Source of the DNA: Mastigias papua
Lineage: Eukaryota > Cnidaria > Scyphozoa > Rhizostomeae > Mastigiidae
DNA length: 64,000 nt
Reading direction: 5' to 3'
Assembly (NCBI GenBank): GCA_964019165.1
Contig: OZ025273.1
Coordinates: 9,119,225 to 9,183,224 of the forward strand
Shown here: positions 37,801 to 50,500 of the stretch, one piece after another
Position numbering within the stretch: the stretch's first letter is position 1
Layout: each line of letters begins with the position of its first letter
Notes under the pieces: model-generated
What the model saw: the letters and a program-made list of their open reading frames with translations, nothing else
Databases searched by the model: none
What the model was told of the DNA's origin: nothing
Program-made: the position numbers and the translations under genes

Positions 37801-40800
37801 GGGAGTTGAAAGTCACGATGAAAGGAACTCACTATACCTATGGCCCAGGGCAAGTATCTTCTTAAACAGAGGCACTCCCCTTTGTACGGAATCGTATATG
37901 CAACTAAAAAACTTTAACTTTATTTTTTATTCATAGTTATATCTATACTTTTGTAAGTCTTGAGTCCAATCGTTCTTATGCCAATTGTTAGGTTCTCATT
38001 CTGTTGCTTTAGTGTTAAAGTTCTTCCGTAGTAAAAAGCCTTCTACATTTTCCCCAGTCACCACACAGGGGCACAACTTTACATCGCCTATCGTCTTCTA
38101 AGGCAATAATCACATTTGGTCTTGCTTATAGGCTCTTTGAAATTCCTCATCTCTCTTATATAGTCCGACTTATCAGGGTTTTGAGATTTGCAACAGCATG
38201 CTATCTCACCTTCATTGTTGTTTATTCATACATATATTTCTAAAGTTGTGCAGTTGACCAATAGTTTCTTATTTCATCACTTGAATTAATGTTGCATTTC
38301 GACCCTAGGCCATAACGAGAGAGTAGGAGCAATCATATTCCATCCAAAGGCTACACTTGATTTAGACACTTCAGCACCCTGTATGGTCTCATGTGCTAGT
38401 GATGGCAGCGTCCTTTTATGGAATCTTGAGAGGTAAAACTTTTGAAAACTTTTCTATTTCTCTAGTCAATGTTTCGATAAAACCTTGTATTTCTAGTTAG
38501 GAATCATTAAAGGTACGTTTTGCGTACGAGCACATATCTGAGCACAATAGATACAGAAGTTTTACTGGGGTCCCAACTGCGCTAAGTGCTGTTGCACTAG
38601 CATATTTAAATAACACAATCAATAGGTATTTTTGGATCAATAAAGCCTGCAGAAATTTGGAGTGCAACATGTTGTGCCTGTGAGTGTCGCTCGCTTGCTG
38701 GTGCACATTAACGAGCCCTTTACTACGTGTTCATATGGTTGTAGAAAGATATTGATAATGGTATTATTTATCAATATTCTTTGTCCGTTATATGTTACTA
38801 TTTTCTTTCGTTTTCATGCTATGGTGTTTGTTTAAAAATTTGAATAAAAAGAAATAGAGTTCAGTTCTTTTTTTCATTGAGGTTGGATTTACGATGTATA
38901 CACAATACTGTACCATTTGTAATATATTCTTATTATCATTATTTTTAATATTTTCTACAGTGATACTCCAATCGCGAACATCGAAGGTCACGATGACAGG
39001 GTGTCAAGAGTGGCTTTTCATCCTAGTGGACGATTTTTAGGAACAGCCTGGTAATGTGCCATGTTTTCCGTCTGAGACTTGAGATATTTTGCAATTTTGC
39101 GTCTTATTTCGTGCAACCGAATTATGAGGTTCAATTTTAGTAAAATTTCTTGGATTGTATAATGGAAATTATGGAGCATCGTGTTTCTAACCGATATTAC
39201 GACTGTCCTGTTTTATATGAGAATATTAAAGATTAATTTGCCCGAATCTCAATGCCAGTAGGTTTTTAACTGGAAATGGAAAGTATGTAAAAACTATAAT
39301 CCATATAAAATATTTTCTACAGGGGCGTAAAAGGTAGTTGTCTTTATCATTAGAAGTGGTCTTAAAAATTCTAATATCGATCTTGAAAATGAAACGTGGT
39401 GATATAAGACTCAGAGGGTACTGCAGTTGCAAGATTTCTTGCAGAAAAACTATAACACGAAGGTACTAAAGCACCTTTCCTGTATTAACTAGGCGTGATC
39501 CTCCTGGAAAAATTTCCTTCGGACTCTGCCTATAAATGTTTAATGTCTGCGATGTGTTGGTCATATAGATTTACTTTCTTCAACCATGTTGGCTATAGTA
39601 TATTTTTTGTTCTTGATTGATAAATGATTAACTCAGAATGCTAAGATTTTTTGATTCAAACTCTTTCATGGGTTAATCATTCTAGCTTCGACAGATCATG
39701 GCGACTCTGGGACCTTGAACAGCAGAAAGAACTTCTTCACCAGGTGAGGATTTTCAAGTCCCTTTACCACCTGGATGTCTTCATAGTCTTCAATTTGCTG
39801 CAATATCGATCTCTATTTTTACTACCATTACAGCAAACAAGCTTTTTGTCGACGTCCCATTTTGAAAAAGTATATACATTCTTTTTATCTTATGGCTGTA
39901 GATTTGTTTTTAGTGTTGTTTTGATAATATAGTTGACCCACGGAAAACCTGCATATGAACGTTATACTAGTTCAGAGTGCAGCAGGCGTAGGCCCATACA
40001 GTCAACTTTGAATCCAGTATAACGGTAAGGATACTTACTTCAAACATGAGGAATGCATTGAAATTGTTGAAAAAGCACTTTTCTGGATGATTTTGGTGGA
40101 ATCTATATACAACAACTCTGCATATATTTGCCCATTTTTCATTTGACCATTTTATGGCGCTCCGAGCTACCTCCACTCTTCCATTCTGCCAAAAGTATAA
40201 ACAGCCGTATGAGGTCTTTGTTAATAGCTTGTTATTGACTGGTATTCAGTCAATAACAATTGTTTTAGAATGTTGTCTTATCTTTTTAAGATTAATTTTT
40301 TGCAAATATTTAGTGAACTACATGCAGTATACAGTTCCTACGACACTCAGACGTGCTACTCTTGAGAGTAAAGCAACGAATATTGATATTTGTTAGCAGC
40401 CTCATCAGAGTTTGTTTACCAGAAGAATATGGACAGTCAAGTGCTTGTGAATAGTCTCATCTGAGGCTGAGCATATTTTAGCAGTGTTCTTATTTTTTCT
40501 ACAACAGTGTTCTCCTAAAGAGTATTCTTATGAAACAGATTGTATGTCCTAGTTAATCCTTTTTCCTTTTTTGTTAGGAGGGCCATTCTAGAGAGTGTTA
40601 TGATATCAATTTTCAAATTGATGGATCTTTAGCAGCTACTTGGTAACTTCATTACTCTTATTCTCTCTCCTCTCCGTTTGCATGCTGCACGTTCACCCCC
40701 AATATATCCCAAATCCTTGATAGGTCTCTTTGTTTCATTATGTTTTTTGCCCAGTTCCAACCTATATCAATCATGAAAAACAACTGTCTGTTTTATTTGC

Positions 40801-43721
40801 ATCCGCAAATGCATATCCAGATGCTTCTAGGTGTTGTCTTCTCGTTTTCTTTTGAGGATCATATTATGTTTTTGGCTTTGTATTTCCACTTTTGTCTCAT
40901 AATTATCATATCAAATTTTGCACATCATTTGTGTATTGAAGGGTGAGAATTTCTTGACTTGTATTTTCTTTGTATTTCCGAAATTTATTTATCCGCTCTC
41001 CATTATATCTATCAAATAGTGGATTCGATGCACGTGGCTTGATTTGGGATCTTAGAACTGGGAGGAATATTCTTGCACTTGATGGTCATTTAAAAAAAGT
41101 CATTTCCATTTGTTTTTCACCTAATGGGTACGTATTTTTGTCCCGCCACAATAATGGATGTATTTTTATAAACCAGCTAAATTATTTTTCATCTTTGTAG
41201 GAGACTTTTTATTTGCGCCCTATATCTTCGTCTTTATGTTATTTCTAGTAATTTCCGGTTGCTCTTGTGGTCTCTCATTGCGGGTAGAACTTTCCGGAGC
41301 TACTATGACCATATATTGTACACTCTGTACCTCCTTGTATAGGAGTGAATTTGATAAGTGACGTCACTGCAAGGTGAGGATAATCAGCCTTTTTGAAACT
41401 CGGAGCCACTTCAAGGACAATGAATAATGCAAAGGAGTACCACATTGATCGCATGTGAAACAGAAGATTGTTCAAAGTTTATGCATAAACTGCCCTTTGT
41501 GTTTTATTGATTCGCTGTGATGTTATCCTATTCGTAGGTACCAGATAGTAAGTGGGAGTGAAGATCAGAAGGCAATAGTATGGGACCTACGTCAACAGAA
41601 GTCTATATACACAATACCAGCGCATACAAATATTGTATCACACGTGGCATTTCATGGTAAGTGAAAGTTCACTTTTTCAACAGTGGCCTCTGTAAATTGA
41701 CAACAATATGTGTGGATTACGTCATGTTGAGCATAGATCTCTGTACAAGGAGAATTAAAGTTGATTCAGTATTTTTATGGTAGAGTGCATTTTGTAGCAG
41801 GGACGGGCCTTAAGAAGTTTTAGAGGAGTATCTGCATAGTCGTCGTTTTGATTCTTAGCTGAAATTCTTTATTTGTTTTAGATTCTTTTATTGCCACTGC
41901 GTCCTATGACAATACTGCTAAGGTAGGATATATTATTGGTTTTTTGTTATTATTGAATGAAAACATTCACCTTGCTCTTGGTCATGGCGAGAATCATACA
42001 ATGAATCGTATAGCAGTCATTTGTTGTTCAAATTGAAAACTAATCTTTTCCTCTTATGATATGATATCATATTCATTATTTATTGTTGGTTATATGCAAA
42101 ACTATTAGAATATTAATTAAGGCAAACTTATAATATACTAAGATTTAGAAGACAAAAGTATCTAGCAATGAAAAAATCACTCTCAGAGAATCTGAAGACA
42201 TTCCTATAGTGTTAGAGAGTGCTTTCTAAATCTAGAATCCTCGGAAAATTTGTAGGCCTGTAGGCATATAAAACCATCTGGATAACCATCTTTTTAATTT
42301 TTTTTCTTTCTCTCTCTCAGCTTTCCCATTTGATTTCTTTCTGAGCTATATGCTAGCAGTTTACTGCTAGAATTTCTAGATTCTTTAGTATAATATAAGA
42401 ATCTAGATGCTTGTTGTTTAGGAATATGAAAAATAGTAATATTTTGCTGAAGTTTATAGATCTGGCCTCGCAATTTTTCATTTTTTAGCCGATCATTATT
42501 ACACCTATTTTCGGTTAAAGGGGTGTTGAATGGCTTTTAAGTAGAGAGTTCTGCAAGACAAATCTACCAACGGGTTTCAACGTAGCGCTATAGTTACAGT
42601 GGGCCCATGATAGTTATGTCAACTTTTACCAACAGGCCAAAGATTCAACTTTTCCCGACAGCTTCTGCAAAAAGGAGGGAGGTGTCACACCTCCACGCCC
42701 CTTTATTCGACATGCCCCCGATTGCGGTGTCTTTCATAAGCTATCCCTATTCATGATCAGTCTCAAGAAGTGTCTGAGCATTTTTCTTTTGTAAAACTGG
42801 GATTGCTTTCCGAATATCCATGTATTTTATGCAGCTATGGTCTAGACTTTAATTCTGTTTTAAATTTTTGATATTGTTAAAGATATGGTCACACCCTGGC
42901 TGGACGCCTCTCAAAACGCTGTCAGGACACGAGCAGAAAGTGACGTCGATTGATATATCTCCAGGTATTCTATGATGTCTATAAATTTTTCGTTTTTCCA
43001 ATGTTTTTTTCATGTGTAAAGACAGCAGCATTTAGGAGAAATGTACTGTTTTTCTCTCCAATATCAATCAGCCATGGCCAATGATCGCTAACGACATTGA
43101 TGCTACATTGATTTACATGAATATTGATCCTATCTAACGTCCATGTATAGGAAGATCTATTCATTTATCATGTTCATCCGCTGTTTGCTTAGAATAGTGA
43201 GGAGCCAACAGCCTCAAAGCCTTGTTTCTAAGAAGATCTTACTTTCGCGTGTTTTTAATCCTCCCTGTTCTCTTGCCTATGGTCACTGATGTTTAGATCG
43301 GGGGCAGTGGCGTAACTGACATAGGTTGAGGGTTAGCGTAACTTCTAAGGGGCGCTATCTCTTGAGGCCGAGCCCCGCATAAGATTTCAAGGAATAGTTT
43401 TCCATTTATTCGTATGAAAAGACAAGCATTGTGCCGATATCCCCCCAGTTCATAGGCTACTTGTAGCTGTTTTTCTCCCTTATCTACAAAATTCCTTATA
43501 AATTTGTCCAGATTTGAGAGAAAATTTTAAACTTAAAAATGCCACCATGCAAAATATTCCTAAGGACCTCAAGCTGTTCTGTTACGCTACTGATATGGAG
43601 CATACCTTCGGTTTGAGCTTCGTATTATAACTCTTCTTTTCTTTCGCTAGATGGAAACTTTTTGGCCACAACATCATTTGATAGAACATTTAAGCTCTGG
43701 GGCCCGGACTATTTGGTTTAG
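28814..43721 (+). CDS. PRPF4: PRPF4, U4/U6 small nuclear ribonucleoprotein Prp4, 18 exons, complete
   Basis: Exons: 28814-29057, 30548-30627, 31239-31311, 32269-32331, 33823-33878, 34582-34670, 35362-35455, 36742-36836, 37382-37440, 38309-38432, 38961-39050, 39686-39743, 40578-40642, 41020-41127, 41538-41656, 41882-41922, 42883-42964, 43651-43721. They total 1611 nt (536 aa plus stop), all GT-AG and in phase; human PRPF4 is 522 aa. The protein binds PRPF3 and PPIH in the U4/U6 snRNP and is part of the spliceosomal tri-snRNP in the nucleus. The start [20 protein letters not shown] leads into the conserved IYYGSLEEK. Identity is clear from many blocks such as [22 protein letters not shown] and [11 protein letters not shown] poly(A) signal follows at 44014. 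Confidence 0.97.
30844..31042. repeat. hAT-type MITE with near-perfect 8-bp target duplication
   Basis: The ends AGGCCTTTCAATG (30844) and CATTGAAAGGCCT (31030-31042) are exact inverted repeats. The flanks ctagttgc (30836-30843) and gtagttgc (31043-31050) match at 7 of 8 bases, the duplication length of hAT elements. The 199-bp interior is CA-rich and non-coding. It sits in PRPF4 intron 2. Confidence 0.72.
32498..33407. repeat. Outer foldback element with AGGCTTTCGTGGGAA ends
   Basis: AGGCTTTCGTGGGAA at 32498-32512 is mirrored by TTCCCACGAAAGCTT at 33393-33407 (14 of 15). GGCGTG motifs lie inside both ends, and the perfect palindrome GCGTGCGATCGCACGC is at 33375-33390. A second element (32754-33148) appears to be inserted within it. 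No coding frame. Confidence 0.5.
32754..33148. repeat. Nested element with CTGCTCACA ends and internal direct repeat
   Basis: CTGCTCACA (32754-32762) and TGTGAGCAG (33140-33148) are exact inverted ends. Inside, a ~50-bp block containing ATGTTTTGCTCCATTTTTG occurs twice, about 150 bp apart (near 32930 and 33082), each followed or preceded by AACGGAGCTAA motifs. Confidence 0.5.
34155..34433. repeat. Mariner-like MITE, 279 bp
   Basis: The left end CTACAATAGTCGCCAAA and the reverse complement of the right end (CTACAATACTCGCCAAA) match at 16 of 17 positions, and the inverted match continues to GGGACACTT. The element lies in PRPF4 intron 5. A C-run lies inside the left half. Confidence 0.65.
34855..35093. 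repeat. MITE with 24-bp inverted ends carrying a 16-bp minisatellite
   Basis: CTACTCTTGAGCACCAAATA (34855 on) and the reverse complement of 35070-35093 match at 22 of 24 positions; TA sits within both ends. Inside, the unit GTTGGAACAAATGGGG is tandemly repeated at 34901-34960 (three full units plus a partial one). PRPF4 intron 6. Confidence 0.6.
35624..35783. repeat. Possible short hAT-like element
   Basis: CAGGGATGTCATGA at 35624 and the reverse complement of the right end (CAGGGACATAGTGA) share CAGGGA and a looser GTGA. The flanking octamers agree at 6 of 8 bases. The call rests on short matches. Confidence 0.3.
36142..36600 (-). CDS. Candidate nested antisense gene: 152-aa single-pass membrane protein
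   Basis: An uninterrupted minus-strand frame of 152 codons lies inside PRPF4 intron 7 (35456-36741). It starts CAATATGG, a fair Kozak context. Residues about 11-34 are strongly hydrophobic ([20 protein letters not shown]), followed by a hydrophilic Ser/Lys/Asn-rich region with a basic patch (KSFRRKGS). No family is recognised and no AATAAA is seen within 140 bp after the stop. It could be chance in AT-rich intron DNA; its length and organised composition are the only arguments for it. Confidence 0.3.
   Translation of the reverse strand: MAIVVKLAPSVDISVFFIAVLYLYIYVFSINFFSSDVPSILLDSASSEMTQSSVPWCKFSKSNQIQLAYPKTKFGGKSFRRKGSFARNGLPKNVNINNCVSKLKTQLKYAKEAVESKSNENESSCLSTSVRKLIMSTTERTSHLLLNLKSNL
38509..38721. 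repeat. Weak foldback element candidate in PRPF4 intron 10
   Basis: The left end AAAGGTACGTTTTG and the reverse complement of the right end (AAAGGGCTCGTTAATG) align loosely, with CGAGCAC-like motifs inside both. No target duplication was found. Confidence 0.25.
40254..40387. repeat. Dispersed repeat copy B (PRPF4 intron 12)
   Basis: Diverged partner of 23058-23182. Shared blocks include CTACATGCAGTATA and GAGAGTAAAGCA-like sequence at the right end. Confidence 0.4.
43305..43592. repeat. hAT-like MITE in last PRPF4 intron
   Basis: CAGTGGCGTAAC at 43305-43316 and the reverse complement of 43581-43592 (CAGTAGCGTAAC) match at 11 of 12. CAGTGGCGTAAC-like ends are typical of hAT elements. The flanking 8-mers do not match clearly. 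288 bp, no coding. Confidence 0.5.
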
Positions 43722-44504
43722 ACACTAGTACTGGTATTAAAGTATTAACTAATTGCTCTTATCGTTTGGTCTGTGTCTGTTCGCTATAACGCAATCACAA
43801 TATCCGGGGACTTGATTCAGTCATTTTTTTAGCTTATAACCTGTATAAGACTCATTGTACCCTTTTTTGTATATATTAGGCCAGACAACACCATATGGAC
43901 TCATACTTCTCTTCTAAATTGAGTTTACGTTTGTTCTTGATAGTGCAATCTTATAAGTTTTGGCTCAAAAGCAAATGTTCTTATATTGATGCATTGTTCC
44001 ATAGAAAAAATCAAATAAAAATGTATTTAAAATGTGTCATATCTTTATGCTCCTCCCTAGCCTCAAGAGATATATTTATTTTTGAAGTTTAATTTGTTTC
44101 TCCCACTTTATATATTTTTGACACTGTATTTATTTTCCCTTTATCAAGACCAATGCCAGAACTATATTATTTCCACCAAAATACAACGACGATACACTTC
44201 CTTTCTGGTCCACATCTAACCATTATCAGCCTACTTCATGTTCATTAACATGGCACGTTTATACATTTACATTTTGGCCCAAAATAAGCCACATCTAATA
44301 CTACTTGGTTTCTATCCAAGTACTATGCATATGCACTTACGTTTTCTTCTAAAATACACACATTTTCAAACTACTACATTTTCATCAACACTACAAAAAC
44401 TATAACCATTACTGTGTTATTCTAATTCGACCCAGTTTCCAAATAAATCAGTAATCTATATTTATATCAGCTATACCCTTACCTTTCAACCATCCCTAAA
44501 TACC
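43722..44504. other. PRPF4 3' UTR and flank up to the satellite
   Basis: The first part should be the PRPF4 3' UTR, with poly(A) signal AATAAA at 44014-44019. From about 44200 the sequence shows scattered satellite-like pieces (ATTTTGGCCC near 44272, ACATTTTCATCA near 44378, CTATACCCTTACCTTTCAACC near 44470). These may be decayed monomers at the array edge. Confidence 0.45.
44014..44019 (+). terminator. PRPF4: Likely PRPF4 polyadenylation signal
   Basis: AATAAA about 293 bp past the PRPF4 stop, on the sense strand, before the satellite array. Confidence 0.5.
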
Positions 44505-47500
44505 TTTCATTACTTTTCAATCTGCAATCACAATGAATGATTTCAATTTTAGTCATTTTTCGGCAAAATACCAAGGTTATAGCCTTACTTTTTGGCCAAA
44601 AATGGCTCATTTTCATCACTTTTCAATCTGCAATCAAAATGAATGAATTTCAATTTTGGTCATTTTTCGGCAAAATACCAAGGTTATAGCCTTACTTTTT
44701 GGCCAAAAATGGCTCATTTTCATCAGTTTTCAATCTGCAATCAAAATGAATGAATTTCAATTTTGGTCATTTTTCGGCAAAATACCAAGGTTATAGCCTT
44801 ACTTCTTGGCCAAAAATGGCTCATTTTCATCACTTTTCAATCTGCAATCAAAATGAATGAATTTCAATTTTGGTCATTTTTCGGCAAAATACCAAGGTTA
44901 TAGCCTTACTTTTTGGCCAAAAATGGCTCATTTTCATCACTTTTCAATCTGCACTCAAACTGAATGAATTTCAATTTTGGTCATTTTTCGGCAAAATACC
45001 AAGGTTATAGCCTTACTTTTTGGCCAAACATGGCTCATTTTCATCACTTTTCAATCTGCAATCAAAATGAATGAATTTCAATTTTGGTCATTTTTCGGCA
45101 AAATACCAAAGTTATAGCCTTACTTTTTGGCCAAAAATGGCTCATTTTCATCACTTTTAAATCTGCAATCAAAATGAATGAATTTCAATTTTGGTCATTT
45201 TTCGGCAAAATACCAAGGTTATAGCCTTACTTTTTGGCCAAAAGTGGCTCATTTTCATCACTTTTCAATCTGCAATCAAAATGAATTAATTTCAATTTTG
45301 GTCATTTTTCGGCAAAATACCAAGGTTATAGCCTTACTTTTTGGCCAAAAATGGCTCATTTTCATCACTTTTCAATCTGCAATCAAAATGAATGAATTTC
45401 AATTTTGGTCATTTTTCGGCACAATACCAAGGTTATAGCCTTACTTTTTGGCCAAAAATGGCTCATTTTCATCACTTTTCAATCTGCAATCAAAATGAAT
45501 GAATTTCAATTTTGGTCATTTTTCGGCAAAATACCAAGGTTATAGCCTTACTTTTTGGCCAAAAATGGCTCATTTTCATCAATTTTCAATCTGCAATCAA
45601 AATGAATGAATTTCAATTTTGGTCATTTTTCGGCAAAATACCAAGGTTATAGCCTTACTTTTTGGCCAAAAGTGGCTCATTTTCATCAATTTTCAATCTG
45701 CAATCAAACTGAATGAATTTAAATTTTGGTCATTTTTCGGCAAAATACCAAGGTTATAGCCTTACTTTTTGGCCAAAAGTGGCTCATTTTCATCACTTTT
45801 CAATCTGCAATCAAACTGAATGAATTTAAATTTTGGTCATTTGTCGGCAAAATACCAAGGTTATAGCCTTACTTTTTGGCCAACAATGGCTCATTTTCAT
45901 CACTTTTCAATCTGCAATCAAAATGAATGAATTTCAATTTTGGTCATTTTTCGGCAAAATACCAAAGTTATAGCCTTACTTTTTGGCCAAAAGTGGCTCA
46001 TTTTCATCACTTTTCAATCTGCAATCAAAATGAATGAATTTCAATTTTGGTCATTTTTCGGCAAAATACCAAGGTTATAGCCTTACTTTTTGGCCAAAAG
46101 TGGCTCATTTTCATCACTTTTCAATCTGCAATCAAAATGAATTAATTTCAATTTTGGTCATTTTTCGGCAAAATACCAAGGTTATAGCCTTACTTTTTGG
46201 CCAAAAATGGCTCATTTTCATCACTTTTCAATCTGCAATCAAAATGAATGAATTTCAATTTTGGTCATTTTTCGGCAAAATACCAAGGTTATAGCCTTAC
46301 TTTTTGGCCAAAAGTGGCTCATGTTCATCACTTTTCAATCTGCAATCAAAATGAATGAATTTCAATTTTGGTCATTTGTCGGCAAAATACCAAGGTTATA
46401 GCCTTACTTTTTGGCCAAAAATGGCTCATTTTCATCACTTTTCAATCTGCAATCAAAATGAATGAATTTCAATTTTGGTCATTTTTCGGCAAAATACCAA
46501 GGTTATAGCCTTACTTTTTGGCCAAAAGTGGCTCATTTTCATCACTTTTCAATCTGCAATCAAAATGAATGAATTTCAATTTTGGTCATTTTTCGGCAAA
46601 ATACCAAGGTTATAGCCTTACTTTGTGGCCAAAAGTGGCTCATTTTCATCACTTTTCAATCTGCAATCAAAATGAATGAATTTCAATTTTGGTCATTTTT
46701 CGGCAAAATACCAAGGTTATAGCCTTACTTTTTGTCCAAAAGTGGCTCATTTTCATCACTTTTCAATCTGCAATCAAAATGAATGAATTTAAATTTTGGT
46801 CATTTTTCGGCAAAATACCAAGGTTATAGCCTTACTTTTTGGCCAAAAATGGCTCATTTTCATCACTTTTCAATCTGCAATCAAAATGAATGAATTTCAA
46901 TTTTGGTCATTTTTCGGCAAAATACCAAGGTTATAGCCTTACTTTTTGGCCAAAAATGGCTCATTTTCATCACTTTTCAATCTGCAATCAAAATGAATGA
47001 ATTTCAATTTTGGTCATTTTTCGGCAAAATACCAAGGTTATAGCCTTACTTTTTGGCCAAAAATGGCTCATTTTCATCACTTTTCAATCTGCAATCAAAA
47101 TGAATGAATTTCAATTTTGGTCATTTTTCGGCAAAATACCAAGGTTATAGCCTTACTTTTTGGCCAAAAATGGCTCATTTTCATCACTTTTCAATCTGCA
47201 ATCAAAATGAATGAATTTCAATTTTGGTCATTTTTCGGCAAAATACCAAGGTTATAGCCTTACTTTTTGGCCAAAAGTGGCTCATTTTCATCACTTTTCA
47301 ATCTGCAATCAAAATGAATGAATTTCAATTTTGGTCATTTTTCGGCAAAATACCAAGGTTATAGCCTTACTTTTTGGCCAAAAGTGGCTCATTTTCATCA
47401 ATTTTCAATCTGCAATCAAAATGAATGAATTTCAATTTTGGTCATTTTTCGGCAAAATACCAAGGTTATAGCCTTACTTTTTGGCCAAAAGTGGCTCATT

Positions 47501-50500
47501 TTCATCACTTTTCAATCTGCAATCAAAATGAATGAATTTCAATTTTGGTCATTTTTCGGCAAAATACCAAGGTTATAGCCTTACTGTTTGGCCAAAAATG
47601 GCTCATTTTCATCACTTTTCAATCTGCAATCAAAATGAATGAATTTCAATTTTGGTCATTTTTCGGCAAAATACCAAGGTTATAGCCTTACTTTTTGGCC
47701 AAAAATGGCTCATTTTCATCACTTTTCAATCTGCAATCAAAATGAATGAATTTCAATTTTGGTCATTTTTCGGCAAAATACCAAGGTTATAGCCTTACTT
47801 TTTGGCCAAAAATGGCTCATTTTCATCACTTTTCAATCTGCAATCAAAATGAATGAATTTCAATTTTGGTCATTTTTCGGCAAAATACCAAGGTTATAGC
47901 CTTACTTTTTGGCCAAAAATGGCTCATTTTCATCACTTTTCAATCTGCAATCAAAATGAATGAATTTCAATTTTGGTCATTTTTCGGCAAAATACCAAGG
48001 TTATAGCCTTACTTTTTGGCCAAAAATGGCTCATTTTCATCACTTTTCAATCTGCAATCAAAATGAATGAATTTCAATTTTGGTCATTTTTCGGCAAAAT
48101 ACCAAGGTTATAGCCTTACTTTTTGGCCAAAAATGGCTCATTTTCATCACTTTTCAATCTGCAATCACACTGAATGACTGTCAATTTTGGTCATTTTTTG
48201 GCAAAATACCAAGGTTATAGCCTTACTTTTTGGCCAAAATGGCTCATTTTCATCACTTTTCAATTTCCAATCAAAATGAATGAATTTCAATTTTGGTCAT
48301 GTGTCGGCAAGATACCAAGGTTATAGCCTTACTTTTTGGCCAAAAATGGCTCATTTTCATCAATTTTCAATCTGCAATCAAAATGAATGAATGTCAATTT
48401 TGGTCATTTTTCGGCAAAATACCAAGGTTATAGCCTTACTTTTTAGCCAAAAATGGCTCATTTTCATCACTTTTCAATATGCAATCAAAATGAATGAATT
48501 TCAATTTTGGTCATTTGTCGGCAAAATACCAAGGTTATAGCCTTACTTTTTGGCCAAAAGTGGCTCATTTTCATCACTTTTCAATCTGCAATCAAAATGA
48601 ATGAATTTCAATTTTGGTCATTTTTCGGCAAAATACCAAGGTTATAGCCTTACTTTTTGGCCAAAAATGGCTCATTTTCATCACTTTTCAATCTGCAATC
48701 AAAATGATTGAATTTCAATTTTGGTCATTTTTCGGCAAAATACCAAGGTTATAGCCTTACTTTTTGGCCAAAAATGGCTCATTTTCATCACTTTTCAATC
48801 TGCAATCAAAATGAATGAATTTCAATTGTGGTCATTTTTCGGCAAAATACCAAGGTTATAGCCTTACTTTTTGGCCAAACATGGCTCATTTTCATCACTT
48901 TTCAATCTGCAATCAAAATGAATGAATTTCAATTTTGGTCATTTTTCGGCAAAATACCAAGGTTATAGCCTTACTTTTTGGCCAAAACTGGCTCATTTTC
49001 ATCACTTTTCAATCTGCAATCAAAATGAATGAATGTCAATTTTGGTCATTTTTCGGCAACCTATCAAGGTTATAGCCTTACTTTTTGGCCAACAATGGCT
49101 CATTTTCATCACTTTTCAATCTGCAATCAAAATGAATGAATTTCAATTTTGGTCATTTTTCGGCAACCTATCAAGGTTATAGCCTTACTTTTTGGCCAAA
49201 AATAGCTCATTGTCATCACTTTTCAATCTGCAATCAAAATGAATTAATTTCAATTTTGGTCATTTTTCGGCAAAATACCAAGGTTATAGCCTTACTTTTT
49301 GGCCAAAAATGGCTCATTTTCATCACTTTTCAATATGCAATCAAAATGAATGAATTTCAATTTTGGTCATTTGTCGGCAAAATACCTAGGTTATAGCCTT
49401 ACTTTTTGGCCAAAAGTGGCTCATTTTCATCACTTTTCAATCTGCAATCAAAATGAATGAATTTCAATTGTGGTCATTTTTCGGCAAAATACCAAGGTTA
49501 TAGCCTTACTTTTTGGCCAAAAATGGCTCATTTTCATCACTTTTCAATATGCAATCAAAATGAATGAATTTCAATTTTGGTCATTTTTCGGCAAAATACC
49601 AAGGTTATAGCCTTACTTTTTGGCCAAAAATGGCTCATTTTCATCAATTTTCAATCTGCAATCAAAATGAATGAATTTCAATTTTGGTCATTTTTCGGCA
49701 AAATACCAAGGTTATAGCCTTACTGTTTAGCCAAACATGGCTCATTTTCATCACTTTTCAATATGCAATCAAAATGAATGAATTTCAATTGTGGTCATTT
49801 GTCGGCAAAATACCAAGGTTATAGCCTTACTTTTTGGCCAAAAGTGGCTCATTTTCATCACTTTTCAATCTGCAATCAAAATGAATGAATTTCAATTTTG
49901 GTCATTTTTCGGCAAAATACCAAGGTTATAGCCTTACTTTGTGGCCAAAAATGGCTCATTTTCATCACTTTTCAATCTGCAATCAAAATGAATGAATTTC
50001 AATTTTGGTCATTTTTCGGCAAAATACCAAGGTTATAGCCTTACTTTTTGGCCAAAAATGGCTCATTTTCATCACTTTTCAATCTGCAATCAAAATGAAT
50101 GAATTTCAATTTTGGTCATTTTTCGGCAAAATACCAAGGTTATAGCCTTACTTTTTAGCCAACAATGGCTCATTTTCATCACTTTTCAATATGCAATCAA
50201 AATGAATGAATTTCAATTTTGGTCATTTTTCGGCAAAATACCAAGGTTATAGCCTTACTTTTTGGCCAAAACTGGCTCATTTTCATCACTTTTCAATCTG
50301 CAATCAAAATGAATGAATTTCAATTTTGGTCATGTTTCGGCAAAATACCAAGGTTATAGCCTTACTTTTTGGCCAAAAATGGCTCATTTTCATCACTTTT
50401 CAATCTGCAATCAAAATGAATGAATTTCAATTTTAATCATTTTTCGGCACCATACCAAGGTTATAGCCTTACTTTTTGGCCAAAAATGGCTCATTTTCAT

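Larger units (their letters stand above)
36742..43721 (+). other. PRPF4: PRPF4 exons 8-18: seven-bladed WD40 propeller
   Basis: Starting at residue 234, the exons encode WD40 blades with the expected GH and WD-type ends: [53 protein letters not shown] and the final RTFKLWGPD. Several introns split the Trp or Cys codon at the blade ends. The protein ends five residues after the last blade Trp (GPDYLV). Confidence 0.94.
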
